DNA of 64,000 bases from VRUE01 sp963840565 (lineage in GTDB: Bacteria > Actinomycetota > Thermoleophilia > Solirubrobacterales > 70-9), in the NCBI GenBank assembly GCA_963840565.1, contig CAWIZH010000006.1, forward strand, positions 1-64,000, in the 5' to 3' direction. Each line of letters starts with the position of its first letter. Positions within the stretch are counted from its first letter, which is position 1. This document shows positions 55,132 through 62,241 of this stretch, piece by piece. The position numbers and the translations under genes are program-made. The notes beneath the pieces are model-generated. The model searched no databases. It had not been told where the DNA came from and saw only the letters and a program-made list of their open reading frames with translations.

Positions 55132-55818
55132 ATGGCAGATTCGCGGTCGCTTTCCGAAAGGCTCGCCAAGTTGCCCCCGGGGCGCCACCTCGTGCCCCGC
55201 GACTTCGTCGCCCAGAACCAGCGCGAGCGGATGCTGCTGGCGACGGCGGAGCTGGTCGCCGAGCGCGGCTACCAGAAAACGACGATCGAGCTGATCGCGA
55301 AGACGGCCCGCGTCGCCCTCTCGACCTTCTACGAGCAGTTCTCCAGCAAGGAGGACTGCTTTCTCGCCGCCTTCGACGAGACCGTCGCCGGCGCGGCCGA
55401 GGTCTTCGACGAGCTGATCGACGAGGAGGCATCCTGGGCCGAGCAGATCTCGGCCGGGATCGAGATCTTCCTCGAGATGGTCGTCAACGAGCCGGCGCGG
55501 GCGCGCCTCTGCATCGTCGAGTCGCAGGCGGCCGGCGGTGCCTCGCTGGTTCGCTACCAGGCGATGCTGGAGCAGCTGGCGCCAAAGCTGCGGGAGGGGC
55601 GGATCCACAACCCGCGGGCGGGCAGGCTCCCCGACGGGCTCGAGACAGCAATCGTCGGCGGGCTGCTCTGGCTGGTCCACCAGCGCTTGGTGGCGGACCG
55701 CGACGAGGAGATCAAGGGCCTGCTGCCGGAGATGCTGCAGGTGACGCTGACGCCATACGTCGGCGAGGTGGAGGCGGGCCGGGCGGCCGATGCGGCGCAG
55801 GCTCGCGTCGCCGCTTGA
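55132..55818 (+). CDS. TetR-family regulator 2 of the array
   Basis: 228 residues. A conserved-looking N-terminal arm (LPPGRHLVPRDFVAQNQRER) precedes the HTH (ELVAERGYQKTTIELIAKTA, VALSTFYEQFSSKEDCFLAA), about residues 15-70. The ligand domain contains PARARLCIVESQAAGG, a segment also seen in regulators 4 and 7 of this array. The start of the next TetR gene lies 34 bases beyond its stop. Confidence 0.9.
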   Translation: MADSRSLSERLAKLPPGRHLVPRDFVAQNQRERMLLATAELVAERGYQKTTIELIAKTARVALSTFYEQFSSKEDCFLAAFDETVAGAAEVFDELIDEEASWAEQISAGIEIFLEMVVNEPARARLCIVESQAAGGASLVRYQAMLEQLAPKLREGRIHNPRAGRLPDGLETAIVGGLLWLVHQRLVADRDEEIKGLLPEMLQVTLTPYVGEVEAGRAADAAQARVAA

Positions 55819-55852
55819 CGAAAACGAGCGCAGGGGGAGGGGCCGGGCGGAT

Positions 55853-56491
55853 GTGAGCAGCGCCAACGGACGCTCCCCCCGGCGCGTCCCCGACGACCCC
55901 GCCCGCGACCGCATCGCCGCCGCGATGATCGCCCTGGCCGGCACGCGGGGCTACGCCGAGACCAGCGTCGAGATGGTCTGCGAGCGGGCGCAAACGCGGC
56001 GCTCGCACTTCGACCGCTGTTTCGCCGGCCGCGAGGACTGCTTCCTCAGCGTCCACGACGAGGTCGCCGCCGAGTTCTGCGAGCGGGTCATCGCCGCCTA
56101 CTCCGGCGCCTCCTCCTGGCACGACCGGGTCTGGGCGGCGGGCTGGGCGGCGATGCGCTTCTTCGAGGAGGACGCGGCCCGGGCCCGCTTCCTCGTGGTC
56201 GAGGTCAACGGCACCGGCAGCGGCGCCCAGGCCCGCCGCGATCGCACCCTGCAGGGCCTGGCCGACATCCTCGACGGCGGTCGTCAGGAGCTCGAGAAGC
56301 CCGACTCGGTCTCCCGCTGCACGGCCGAAATCGTCGCCGGGGCGATCTACGGCACCGTCCTCGGGCGGATCGAAAGCGGCTACATCGAACGCGGCGAGGA
56401 CTTCCTGCCCGAGCTGGTCTACATGGCGGTGATGCCCTACCTCGGCTCACGCGCGGCCGAGGACGAGCTGCTGGTCCAGTCGCTGCGGTAA
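55853..56491 (+). CDS. TetR-family regulator 3 of the array
   Basis: About 212 residues from the GTG at 55853, which follows a GGGGGAGGGG Shine-Dalgarno; a start at 55790 would overlap the previous gene. HTH near residues 18-62 (ARDRIAAAMIALAGTRGYAE, VCERAQTRRSHFDRCFAGRE). The recognition helix is unusual (RRSHFDRCF rather than the common STFYxHF), suggesting a different DNA site. The C-terminal domain is helical. Confidence 0.85.
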   Translation: MSSANGRSPRRVPDDPARDRIAAAMIALAGTRGYAETSVEMVCERAQTRRSHFDRCFAGREDCFLSVHDEVAAEFCERVIAAYSGASSWHDRVWAAGWAAMRFFEEDAARARFLVVEVNGTGSGAQARRDRTLQGLADILDGGRQELEKPDSVSRCTAEIVAGAIYGTVLGRIESGYIERGEDFLPELVYMAVMPYLGSRAAEDELLVQSLR

Positions 56492-56520
56492 ACGTGCCAT
56501 GTTTTGTGCCTCTAACGGAC

Positions 56521-56538
56521 ATACACGTGGATACACTG
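56521..56538 (+). promoter_or_regulatory. Direct repeat just upstream of the nucleotidyltransferase gene
   Basis: ATACACGTGG is followed by ATACACTGTG, a direct repeat of ATACAC with 10-base (one helical turn) spacing, ending 7 bases before the ATG at 56545. It may be an autoregulatory operator or contain the -10 element (TACACT) of a near-leaderless transcript. Confidence 0.4.
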
Positions 56539-56544
56539 TGACCT

Positions 56545-57096
56545 ATGGGTCCAATCCAAGAATTGGCGAGGGATATTGGCGCTGAGGAGCGCACGCTTCG
56601 ACGGGCGATGTCCCAAGGCACCCTGCGCGCTCGCCGAACAGGGCCCCGGAGGCTTTGCCTGCAGCAGGGAGAGCAGGAGTATCTGCGCGAGTATTGGCAC
56701 CTCCTCGCAGGCCTTCGAGAGGCACTGCGGACTCAACGCGACGTTCGGCTCGCGGTGCTCTACGGCTCGTTGTCTCGCGGCGACGAGGATCCTGGTTCCG
56801 ACCTCGACCTGTTGGTATCGCTCAGGCGACAGGATTCGACGATGGCTTCAGACCGGGCGGCTCGCTTGGGTGAAGTTGCCGGTCGACCGGTCGACATCGC
56901 CCTGCTGAGCAGGGTCGAAGACGGCGCGCCCCTTCTCCTCGGTCGCATCCTTGACGAGGGGCGCGTTCTCGTCGACAGGGATGGCGAGTGGCCCGATCTG
57001 TTGCAGCGCAGGAGAGCGATCCAATCCCGCGCCCGCCGCGCCCATCGCCGCCAAATGGGCACTGCCGGCCGCGCTATCGCGGAGCTGATTGGGTGA
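56545..57096 (+). CDS. HTH-nucleotidyltransferase (MNT-type) protein
   Basis: 183 residues. The N-terminal ~50 residues look like a small DNA-binding HTH (LARDIGAEERTLRRAMSQGT). A minimal nucleotidyltransferase domain follows with VLYGSLSRGDEDPGSDLDLL near residues 71-90, the GSxxRGD...SDLDL signature, and a third acidic residue in RPVDIALLS. MNT proteins act as antitoxins by AMPylating partner HEPN toxins. The GTGA overlap with the next gene supports a toxin-antitoxin-like pair. Its codon use is less C/G-ended than the TetR genes around it, hinting at a separate origin. Confidence 0.75.
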   Translation: MGPIQELARDIGAEERTLRRAMSQGTLRARRTGPRRLCLQQGEQEYLREYWHLLAGLREALRTQRDVRLAVLYGSLSRGDEDPGSDLDLLVSLRRQDSTMASDRAARLGEVAGRPVDIALLSRVEDGAPLLLGRILDEGRVLVDRDGEWPDLLQRRRAIQSRARRAHRRQMGTAGRAIAELIG

Positions 57097-57626
57097 CGGG
57101 CGACTCAACCCCGAGCCTCACGCCCAAGGCACTGCAGGTTGAGCAGGCCCGCCTGGGGAGGTACTTCGAGGCAATCAACAAGCACCGCAAGGCGCTCGAC
57201 CTGGCGATCGCCGAGAACTTCGGCGGCGAGCTCGACGTCGGGGAGTGGAGGAGAGCCTTTGAGTCCAGCGCGCCTCACGACGCCAATCGGACCATGGTGG
57301 TCACCGGCGATCACTCCGCTGCCCTCAACGCCTACGTTGAGATCCTCAAGGCGAGCGCAGGGTCACGGTTGACCGGTCTCTTGCCCCACCGTCGCCCTCA
57401 CGCCGAGCAGGTCTTCAAGGCGCTTGCCGACGACGGCTGCCTGACCGCGGAGCAGGCAACGCTGCTGAACGAGGTCTATGCGATCGAGGGTCGGCTTGAG
57501 CATGCCTCGCCTGACGTCGACGCAGGCGAAGTGCTCGACGCGATCGAACGGCTCCGTACAGCGCTTCCGGGCTTGATCGAGGTAACGGTCGAGTGGCTGC
57601 GCGGGCGCGGCATCGACTTTCGCTGA
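57093..57626 (+). CDS. Helical partner of the nucleotidyltransferase, HEPN-like candidate
   Basis: 177 residues from a GTG overlapping the upstream stop. It is entirely helical in appearance: QARLGRYFEAINKHRKALDL, DHSAALNAYVEILKASAGSR, AEQVFKALADDGCLTAEQAT, DAGEVLDAIERLRTALPGL. Gene order and overlap fit an MNT-HEPN pair. A strict HEPN R-x4-6-H catalytic motif is not obvious (RYFEAINKH has seven residues between R and H), so it may be a diverged or non-nuclease partner. Confidence 0.6.
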   Translation: MTGDSTPSLTPKALQVEQARLGRYFEAINKHRKALDLAIAENFGGELDVGEWRRAFESSAPHDANRTMVVTGDHSAALNAYVEILKASAGSRLTGLLPHRRPHAEQVFKALADDGCLTAEQATLLNEVYAIEGRLEHASPDVDAGEVLDAIERLRTALPGLIEVTVEWLRGRGIDFR

Positions 57627-57654
57627 CGGCTGCTGTCTGGGGTATCGTCGGCCT

Positions 57655-58383
57655 GTGGCAAAGGGGACGGCAAAGGGTGCCGATAAACGTGGCAAGGCGA
57701 AGGGTCCTGAGGCTGCGCCGCCGGGCGAGTCTTCTCCCCGCTTGCCCGCCGGCCGCCATGGCCTGCCGCGCGAGTTCATCACCCAGAACCAGCGCGAGCG
57801 GATCATCACGGCGATGGTCGACACGGTCGCCGAGCGCGGCTATAACGCGACCACCGTCGCCAACATCACCAAGGCCGCCTCGGTCTCCCGCCGCACCTTC
57901 TACGAGCACTTCGCCGACAAGGAAGCCTGCTTCCTCGCTGCCTACGACATGGTCGCCGACCACATCCGCGCCTCGATGCGCGCCGCCGCCGAGTCCTTCG
58001 GCGAGTGGCCGCAGCAGGTGCGCGCGGCGCTGGCGACGATGCTGCGCTTCCTCGCCGCCGAGCCGGAGCTGGCCCGCCTCTGCATGGTCGAGCCGGTCGC
58101 CGCGGGCGGGGAGATCGCCGCCCGCCACCGGGCCTCGATGCAGGGCTTCGTCGCGATCCTCAAGGCCGGCCGGCCCGAGCACAGCGGCGCGCGGCCACTG
58201 CCGGAAGCGACCGAGGAAACTCTGGTCGGCGGCATCGTCTCCCTGATCGTGCGCGAGATCAGCGCCGGCCGCACCGCCGACCTGGAGAAGCTCCTGCCCG
58301 ACCTGGTCGAGCTGATCCTCGCGCCTTATCTCGGCGTCGAGGAGGCCGAGCGCCTCGCCCGCGACGGAGCCCCCGCGAGCTAA
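57655..58383 (+). CDS. TetR-family regulator 4 of the array
   Basis: 242 residues with GTG start. A basic N-terminus (KGTAKGADKRGKAKGPEA) leads into the arm RLPAGRHGLPREFITQNQRE. The HTH follows at about 45-92 (DTVAERGYNATTVANITKAA, VSRRTFYEHFADKEACFLAA). It is closely related to regulator 8 (60474), sharing YNATT, SRRTFYEHF and AAYDM. Ends convergently over four bases with regulator 5. Confidence 0.9.
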   Translation: MAKGTAKGADKRGKAKGPEAAPPGESSPRLPAGRHGLPREFITQNQRERIITAMVDTVAERGYNATTVANITKAASVSRRTFYEHFADKEACFLAAYDMVADHIRASMRAAAESFGEWPQQVRAALATMLRFLAAEPELARLCMVEPVAAGGEIAARHRASMQGFVAILKAGRPEHSGARPLPEATEETLVGGIVSLIVREISAGRTADLEKLLPDLVELILAPYLGVEEAERLARDGAPAS

Positions 58384-59060
58384 GCCGCGCAGCGGGGGCG
58401 GTCGAGAATCGCGACCAGCTCCGGGGTCAGCTCGCGCAGTCGCTCGGCCCCCTCGGAGCCGAGCCGAGTGTGGAGGAAGGCAAGGGTGGCGTCGATCAGG
58501 CGCTCGTCGAGGCCGGGGGGCTGCGGTGCGTCCTGGTCACTCTCGCGGCTGCGTCGCAGCATCGCGGCGAGGCGGGAGATCAGCAGGCGGCGGGCTGCGC
58601 AGAGGGCGATCGCCTCGCGCGGCGCCTGGGCGCTGAGCAGCCGGCCGAGCTCGGGCTCGGCGGCGAAGAACTCGAGGGCGGCGTCGATGCCGACCGCAAG
58701 CGGGTCGCTCTCGCCGCCGGCATCGAGCGCCGCCGCGCAGGCGACCTCGATCTCCGCGCAGAGGCGGTCGGCGGCTGCCACATAGGCTGCGAGCAGGCAG
58801 TCCCAAAGATTGCCGAAGTGCTTGTAGAAGGTGCTGGTCGAGACATTGGCGCGCTCGCTGACGTGGGTGGTGGTGATGTTGGCGTAGCCGTGCGTACCGA
58901 GTGATTCCGCCATTGCCGCCAGCAGGCGACGCCGCTGATGCTCGCTCACCAGGTTGGCCGGGATGCCGTGGCGGCCGGGGGGAAGGCGGCGGGGGAGGGG
59001 AGTGCCCGCCGAGAAGGGACCATCCTCGGCCTCGGGAGCGACCAGCCGCAGTTCGGTCAT
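58380..59060 (-). CDS. TetR-family regulator 5 of the array
   Basis: 226 residues. N-terminal arm PRRLPPGRHGIPANLVSEHQ, then HTH near 40-85 (ESLGTHGYANITTTHVSERA, VSTSTFYKHFGNLWDCLLAA). The C-terminal domain is helical. Its ATG overlaps the stop of regulator 6 by four bases, so regulators 6 and 5 are co-translated. Confidence 0.9.
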   Translation of the reverse strand: MTELRLVAPEAEDGPFSAGTPLPRRLPPGRHGIPANLVSEHQRRRLLAAMAESLGTHGYANITTTHVSERANVSTSTFYKHFGNLWDCLLAAYVAAADRLCAEIEVACAAALDAGGESDPLAVGIDAALEFFAAEPELGRLLSAQAPREAIALCAARRLLISRLAAMLRRSRESDQDAPQPPGLDERLIDATLAFLHTRLGSEGAERLRELTPELVAILDRPRCAA

Positions 59061-59770
59061 CGGGAGCCTCCCTCGAGCGCGGCCCGGTCGCCTTCGAGCT
59101 GCTCCTTAGCCAGCTCGAAGGCCTCTTCGGCCGCTTCCTTGCCCAGGTAGGAGCCGACCGCGAGGTGCATCAGCTCAGGCAGCGCGTCTCGGATGCGCTT
59201 CGTCTCGCCGGCGGCGAGCGCGTCGCAGAGGCAGGCCTCGATGCCGCCGACGACAAAGATGCCGGTCGCCTCCGGCGGCTCCTGGCCCGGCTCGATCCCG
59301 GCGCGGACGCTGTCGAGCAGGCCGGCGAGCCGGTCGACCGCCTCGTCGTGCTTGGCCAGCGCCGCGCCGCCGGCGATCTGCACCTCGATGAAGAGCGAAC
59401 GGGATATCTGCGGTCGCTCGACGACGAACTCGAAGAGCCTGACCAATCCCGCCTGGACGCTTGCCCGCCAGGCCGGCGCCGCCACCGCCGCCTCCAACAG
59501 GCTGACGCCGAGGCGGTCGATCCAGGCCTCGTAGGCCTGGGCGAAGCAGTCCTCGAGGCTCTCGAAGTGATCGTAGAACTGCTTGCGGTGCCCGCCGCCG
59601 TACTCGAGCACGGCGCGGACCGAGGCGGCGCGGAAGCCGAGCTCGCCGACGACGTGCAGGACCCCTTCCATCTCCCCCTCACGGATCGTCGCGTCGGGCG
59701 TCGGGACGGTGGTCTCGGTGCTTTCGACTGGGAGCGCCTCCCTGGCGGCCGCGCAAGCTTCCTGTCGCAT
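59057..59770 (-). CDS. TetR-family regulator 6 of the array
   Basis: 237 residues. HTH near residues 30-82 (GVLHVVGELGFRAASVRAVL-like region, then EYGGGHRKQFYDHFESLEDC). The recognition helix GGGHRKQFYDHF differs from its neighbours. The ligand domain includes RPQISRSLFIEVQIAGGAAL, which resembles regulator 1. First gene of the leftward pair with regulator 5. Confidence 0.87.
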   Translation of the reverse strand: MRQEACAAAREALPVESTETTVPTPDATIREGEMEGVLHVVGELGFRAASVRAVLEYGGGHRKQFYDHFESLEDCFAQAYEAWIDRLGVSLLEAAVAAPAWRASVQAGLVRLFEFVVERPQISRSLFIEVQIAGGAALAKHDEAVDRLAGLLDSVRAGIEPGQEPPEATGIFVVGGIEACLCDALAAGETKRIRDALPELMHLAVGSYLGKEAAEEAFELAKEQLEGDRAALEGGSR

Positions 59771-59881
59771 TTGCGGTGCTCTCCTTGTCGCGAGCTTTCC
59801 CCAGAAACTGGGGCTGCCGAATAAAAACTACTCCTTTTTTTACGGATATGAAAGCTTTTTAGAAAGAGCTATCCTCGGCCC
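59771..59881. promoter_or_regulatory. AT-rich divergent promoter region between TetR genes 6 and 7
   Basis: The 111-base spacer is A/T-rich (AATAAAAACTACTCCTTTTT, then TACGGATATGAAAGCTTTTT). It contains the 8-base palindrome AAAGCTTT and a small CCCCAG-AAA-CTGGGG hairpin (59799-59813). It probably holds two divergent promoters and TetR operators. Confidence 0.5.
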
Positions 59882-60481
59882 ATGCAGTACCTCTCGCAAA
59901 GGCTCGCGATCGAATCGCCTGAAGCGCGCGATGAGGTGCCGCCGCGCGGCCCTGTCGCCGCCGGGCAGCGCGAGCGTCTCCTCGCAGCCACTGAGCGTCT
60001 CCTCGCAGCAAAGGGCGTCGCGGCGACGACGATCGAAGCGATCGTCAAGGAGGCCGGCGTCTCCTCGGTCACCTTCTACGAGCACTTCCGCGACAAGGAA
60101 GAGTGCTTCGTCGCGGTCTTCGAGCGGGCGGTTGCCGAGCTGAGCGCGGAGGTGCGCGGCGCGGTTCCGGCAGAGGCCGCCCGGGCTGACCAGGTGCGGG
60201 CGGGACTGGCCGCGCTGCTGGCCGCGATCGACGCTGAGCCGGCTCGGGCGCGGCTTTGCTTTGTCGAGGCGCAGAAGGGTGGGCCGCGGATGCGGGCGCG
60301 CTATGACGAGGCGCTCGATGCCGCCGCGGCGGAGCTCGCCGATCCTCTCGGCCAGGGAATCGCCGGCGGGCTGGCCTGGCTGCTGCGGGAGCGGCTCGAG
60401 CTGGGTGGGGGCGGGAGCGTGCAGGACCTGCTGCCGAGGATGACCGAGGTCGTCCTCGCTCCCCAACCCGCTAATGGCTGA
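59882..60481 (+). CDS. TetR-family regulator 7 of the array
   Basis: 199 residues. HTH near 25-75 (QRERLLAATERLLAAKGVAA, EAIVKEAGVSSVTFYEHFRD, then KEECFVAVFE). The ligand domain contains PARARLCFVEAQKGG, close to a segment in regulator 2. Its stop overlaps the ATG of regulator 8 by eight bases, so the two are coupled. Confidence 0.9.
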   Translation: MQYLSQRLAIESPEARDEVPPRGPVAAGQRERLLAATERLLAAKGVAATTIEAIVKEAGVSSVTFYEHFRDKEECFVAVFERAVAELSAEVRGAVPAEAARADQVRAGLAALLAAIDAEPARARLCFVEAQKGGPRMRARYDEALDAAAAELADPLGQGIAGGLAWLLRERLELGGGGSVQDLLPRMTEVVLAPQPANG

Positions 60482-61109
60482 CGGCGCGCGAGCAGCGGCG
60501 CAGCAGCTGGCGGCGGGCAAGGACCGGCTGCCGCCCGGCCGCCACGGCTTGCCGCGCGAATTCATCGCCGAGAACCAGCGCGAGCGACTGCTCAACGGCG
60601 TCGTCGAGGCGGTCGCCGAGCACGGCTACAACGCGACCACGATCGGCAAGATCACCGCGGCGGCCCAAATCTCCCGGCGCACCTTCTACGAGCACTTCGA
60701 GGGCAAGGAGGACTGCTTCCTCGCCGCCTACGACATGATCGACGACCACGTCCGCGCCTCGATGCTGGCGGCCGGAGACTCGCCGGCGCCCTGGCCCGAG
60801 CAGGTCGAGGCGAGGCTCGCCGCCCTGCTCGACACCCTCTCCCGCGACCTCGCGGTGGCCCGCTTCTACCTGACCGAGCCGCTGGCTGCCGGTGGCGCGA
60901 TCTCCGCCCGCTACCGCGACGCGATGCAGCTGCTCGCCGAGACGATCCGCCCCCCGGGCGGCCCGGCGGACATCGACGTCGAAGTCCGCGACCAGGCGCT
61001 GATGGGCGGTATCGCCGCCCTGATCGCCCGCCGCCTCAATGCCGGCGAACCGGCCCGCCTCCCCGAGCTTCTCCCCGACCTCACCGCTCTCGTCCTTCGC
61101 CCGTATTAG
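60474..61109 (+). CDS. TetR-family regulator 8 of the array
   Basis: 211 residues. The arm RLPPGRHGLPREFIAENQRE near residues 18-37 is followed by the HTH (EAVAEHGYNATTIGKITAAA, ISRRTFYEHFEGKEDCFLAA). It is strikingly similar to regulator 4, including ATT, SRRTFYEHF and AAYDM, which points to recent duplication within the array. Confidence 0.9.
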   Translation: MADGARAAAQQLAAGKDRLPPGRHGLPREFIAENQRERLLNGVVEAVAEHGYNATTIGKITAAAQISRRTFYEHFEGKEDCFLAAYDMIDDHVRASMLAAGDSPAPWPEQVEARLAALLDTLSRDLAVARFYLTEPLAAGGAISARYRDAMQLLAETIRPPGGPADIDVEVRDQALMGGIAALIARRLNAGEPARLPELLPDLTALVLRPY

Positions 61110-61140
61110 AACCTAGATCGTTCATTTCAGAAACTTGCCC

Positions 61141-61169
61141 TTGCATTCGTAAAACGTTTCTTTTATGCT
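61141..61169 (+). promoter_or_regulatory. Sigma-70-type promoter for the collagen-like gene
   Basis: TTGCAT (61141-61146) and TATGCT (61164-61169) are separated by 17 bases, a good housekeeping-type promoter. It would start transcription near 61175, giving an untranslated leader of roughly 110 bases. Confidence 0.6.
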
Positions 61170-61174
61170 CTCGG

Positions 61175-61283
61175 AGAGCCCGTTCCCAAGAGCGGGTCAG
61201 TACAGGGACATAACCGAGCCTCGAGGAAGCCGCTAAGGGAAGCGGCGGGCAGAGGGGCTCACGGGACAAGGAGAGAGATCTAG
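61175..61283 (+). ncRNA. Structured 5' leader of unknown class
   Basis: The leader folds by eye into CCCGTTC-CCAA-GAGCGGG (7 pairs including one wobble) and GCCGCT-AAGGGA-AGCGGC. A longer-range pairing of GAGCC with GGCTC encloses the second hairpin. Unpaired purine-rich joints (AGGGACATAACC, CACGGGACAAGGAGAG) resemble riboswitch leaders, but no known class fits. The Shine-Dalgarno (AAGGAG) lies just before the ATG at 61284. Confidence 0.45.
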
Positions 61284-62135
61284 ATGTTCTCGACGCTACG
61301 CACGCGCTTTGGGATCCCCGGAGTCATCTCGGTGATTGCCCTCGTATTCGCGATGTTCGGCGGCGCCTACGCCGCCTCTAATTCTTCAGGCGGTGGCAAG
61401 GCCACCGCCAGCGCCAAGCAGGGCAAGCAAGGGAAGCCGGGCAAGACCGGCAAGACGGGTCCGGCTGGTCCCGCGGGCCCAGCCGGACCGGCAGGGCCCG
61501 CGGGCGCCAAGGGCGATGCCGGCGCGGCGGGCGGCGCCGGGGCAGCGGGCAGCCCGGGCGCGAGCGTTGCGATCGAAGAATTCGCCGGAGCCAAAGAAGG
61601 CCACTGCACCGAAGGCGGCTCCAAGTTCAGCGTCGGCGCAAGCAAATCATTTGCCTGCAACGGTCAAGAAGGCGAAGAAGGTATCCCCGGTCCTCCTGGC
61701 GCAGACGGCGAACCTTGGACGCCCAACAACACGCTTCCGGTTGGAGCGACCGAGACCGGGACGTTCTACGGCAAGTCGAGTTCCGTTTTCTTCCCGCTTC
61801 CGATTTCGTTCGCGATTCCCCTGGCTGCCGAACTCGATGAAAACCATGTACTCGGGCTTCCTGTGGGCTACAACGGGGAAGACAAAGTCGGGACCGAACA
61901 CGAAGCCTGCCCCGGGACGGCGACGAAACCGGCAGCTAAATCCGGCTTCCTGTGCGTGTACATCGAGGCCGGCGAAAACATCAAAGCAGCGCCGTTCAAT
62001 CGGCCGGTTGTCCAAAAGCCGAACAATTTCGAAGTCGGGGCAGAAATTGGCTCCGGGACTACCGGCGCGCTCGCGTGGTTCCTCAAAGGAGAAGGCGAAA
62101 CAACGGTCGCCGGAACCTACGCGGTAACCGGCTAG
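61284..62135 (+). CDS. Collagen-like secreted or membrane-anchored protein
   Basis: 283 residues. An N-terminal anchor or signal (IPGVISVIALVFAMFGGAYA) is followed by a Gly-X-Y region, about residues 46-95 (GKQGKPGKTGKTGPAGPAGP and onward), and a short second GPPG stretch near 138. A C-terminal beta-rich domain of about 140 residues has paired cysteines (EACPGTATKPAAKSGFLCVY). The N-terminus resembles that of the collagen-like protein at 30144. Surface filament or adhesin roles are inferred. It has its own promoter and leader and is followed by a hairpin. Confidence 0.82.
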   Translation: MFSTLRTRFGIPGVISVIALVFAMFGGAYAASNSSGGGKATASAKQGKQGKPGKTGKTGPAGPAGPAGPAGPAGAKGDAGAAGGAGAAGSPGASVAIEEFAGAKEGHCTEGGSKFSVGASKSFACNGQEGEEGIPGPPGADGEPWTPNNTLPVGATETGTFYGKSSSVFFPLPISFAIPLAAELDENHVLGLPVGYNGEDKVGTEHEACPGTATKPAAKSGFLCVYIEAGENIKAAPFNRPVVQKPNNFEVGAEIGSGTTGALAWFLKGEGETTVAGTYAVTG

Positions 62136-62160
62136 CTCAACGCATCGTCCAGATGTCGAA

Positions 62161-62199
62161 TCACGGCCTGGCCACTGGACTCAGCCGGCCAGGCCGTGA
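62161..62199 (+). terminator. Hairpin terminator after the collagen-like gene
   Basis: TCACGGCCTGGCC (62161-62173) pairs perfectly with 62187-62199 around a 13-base loop, 25 bases after the stop. No T run follows, so termination may be partial. Confidence 0.65.
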
Positions 62200-62241
62200 C
62201 TTCGGCACATCCACCGTTGGCTCGATAGCCATCCACTTCAG

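Noticed and set aside
61420..61570. Repetitive GC-rich tract as a possible tandem repeat or CRISPR-like array
   Set aside because: It is the Gly-X-Y coding region of the collagen-like gene; there are no regular spacers.
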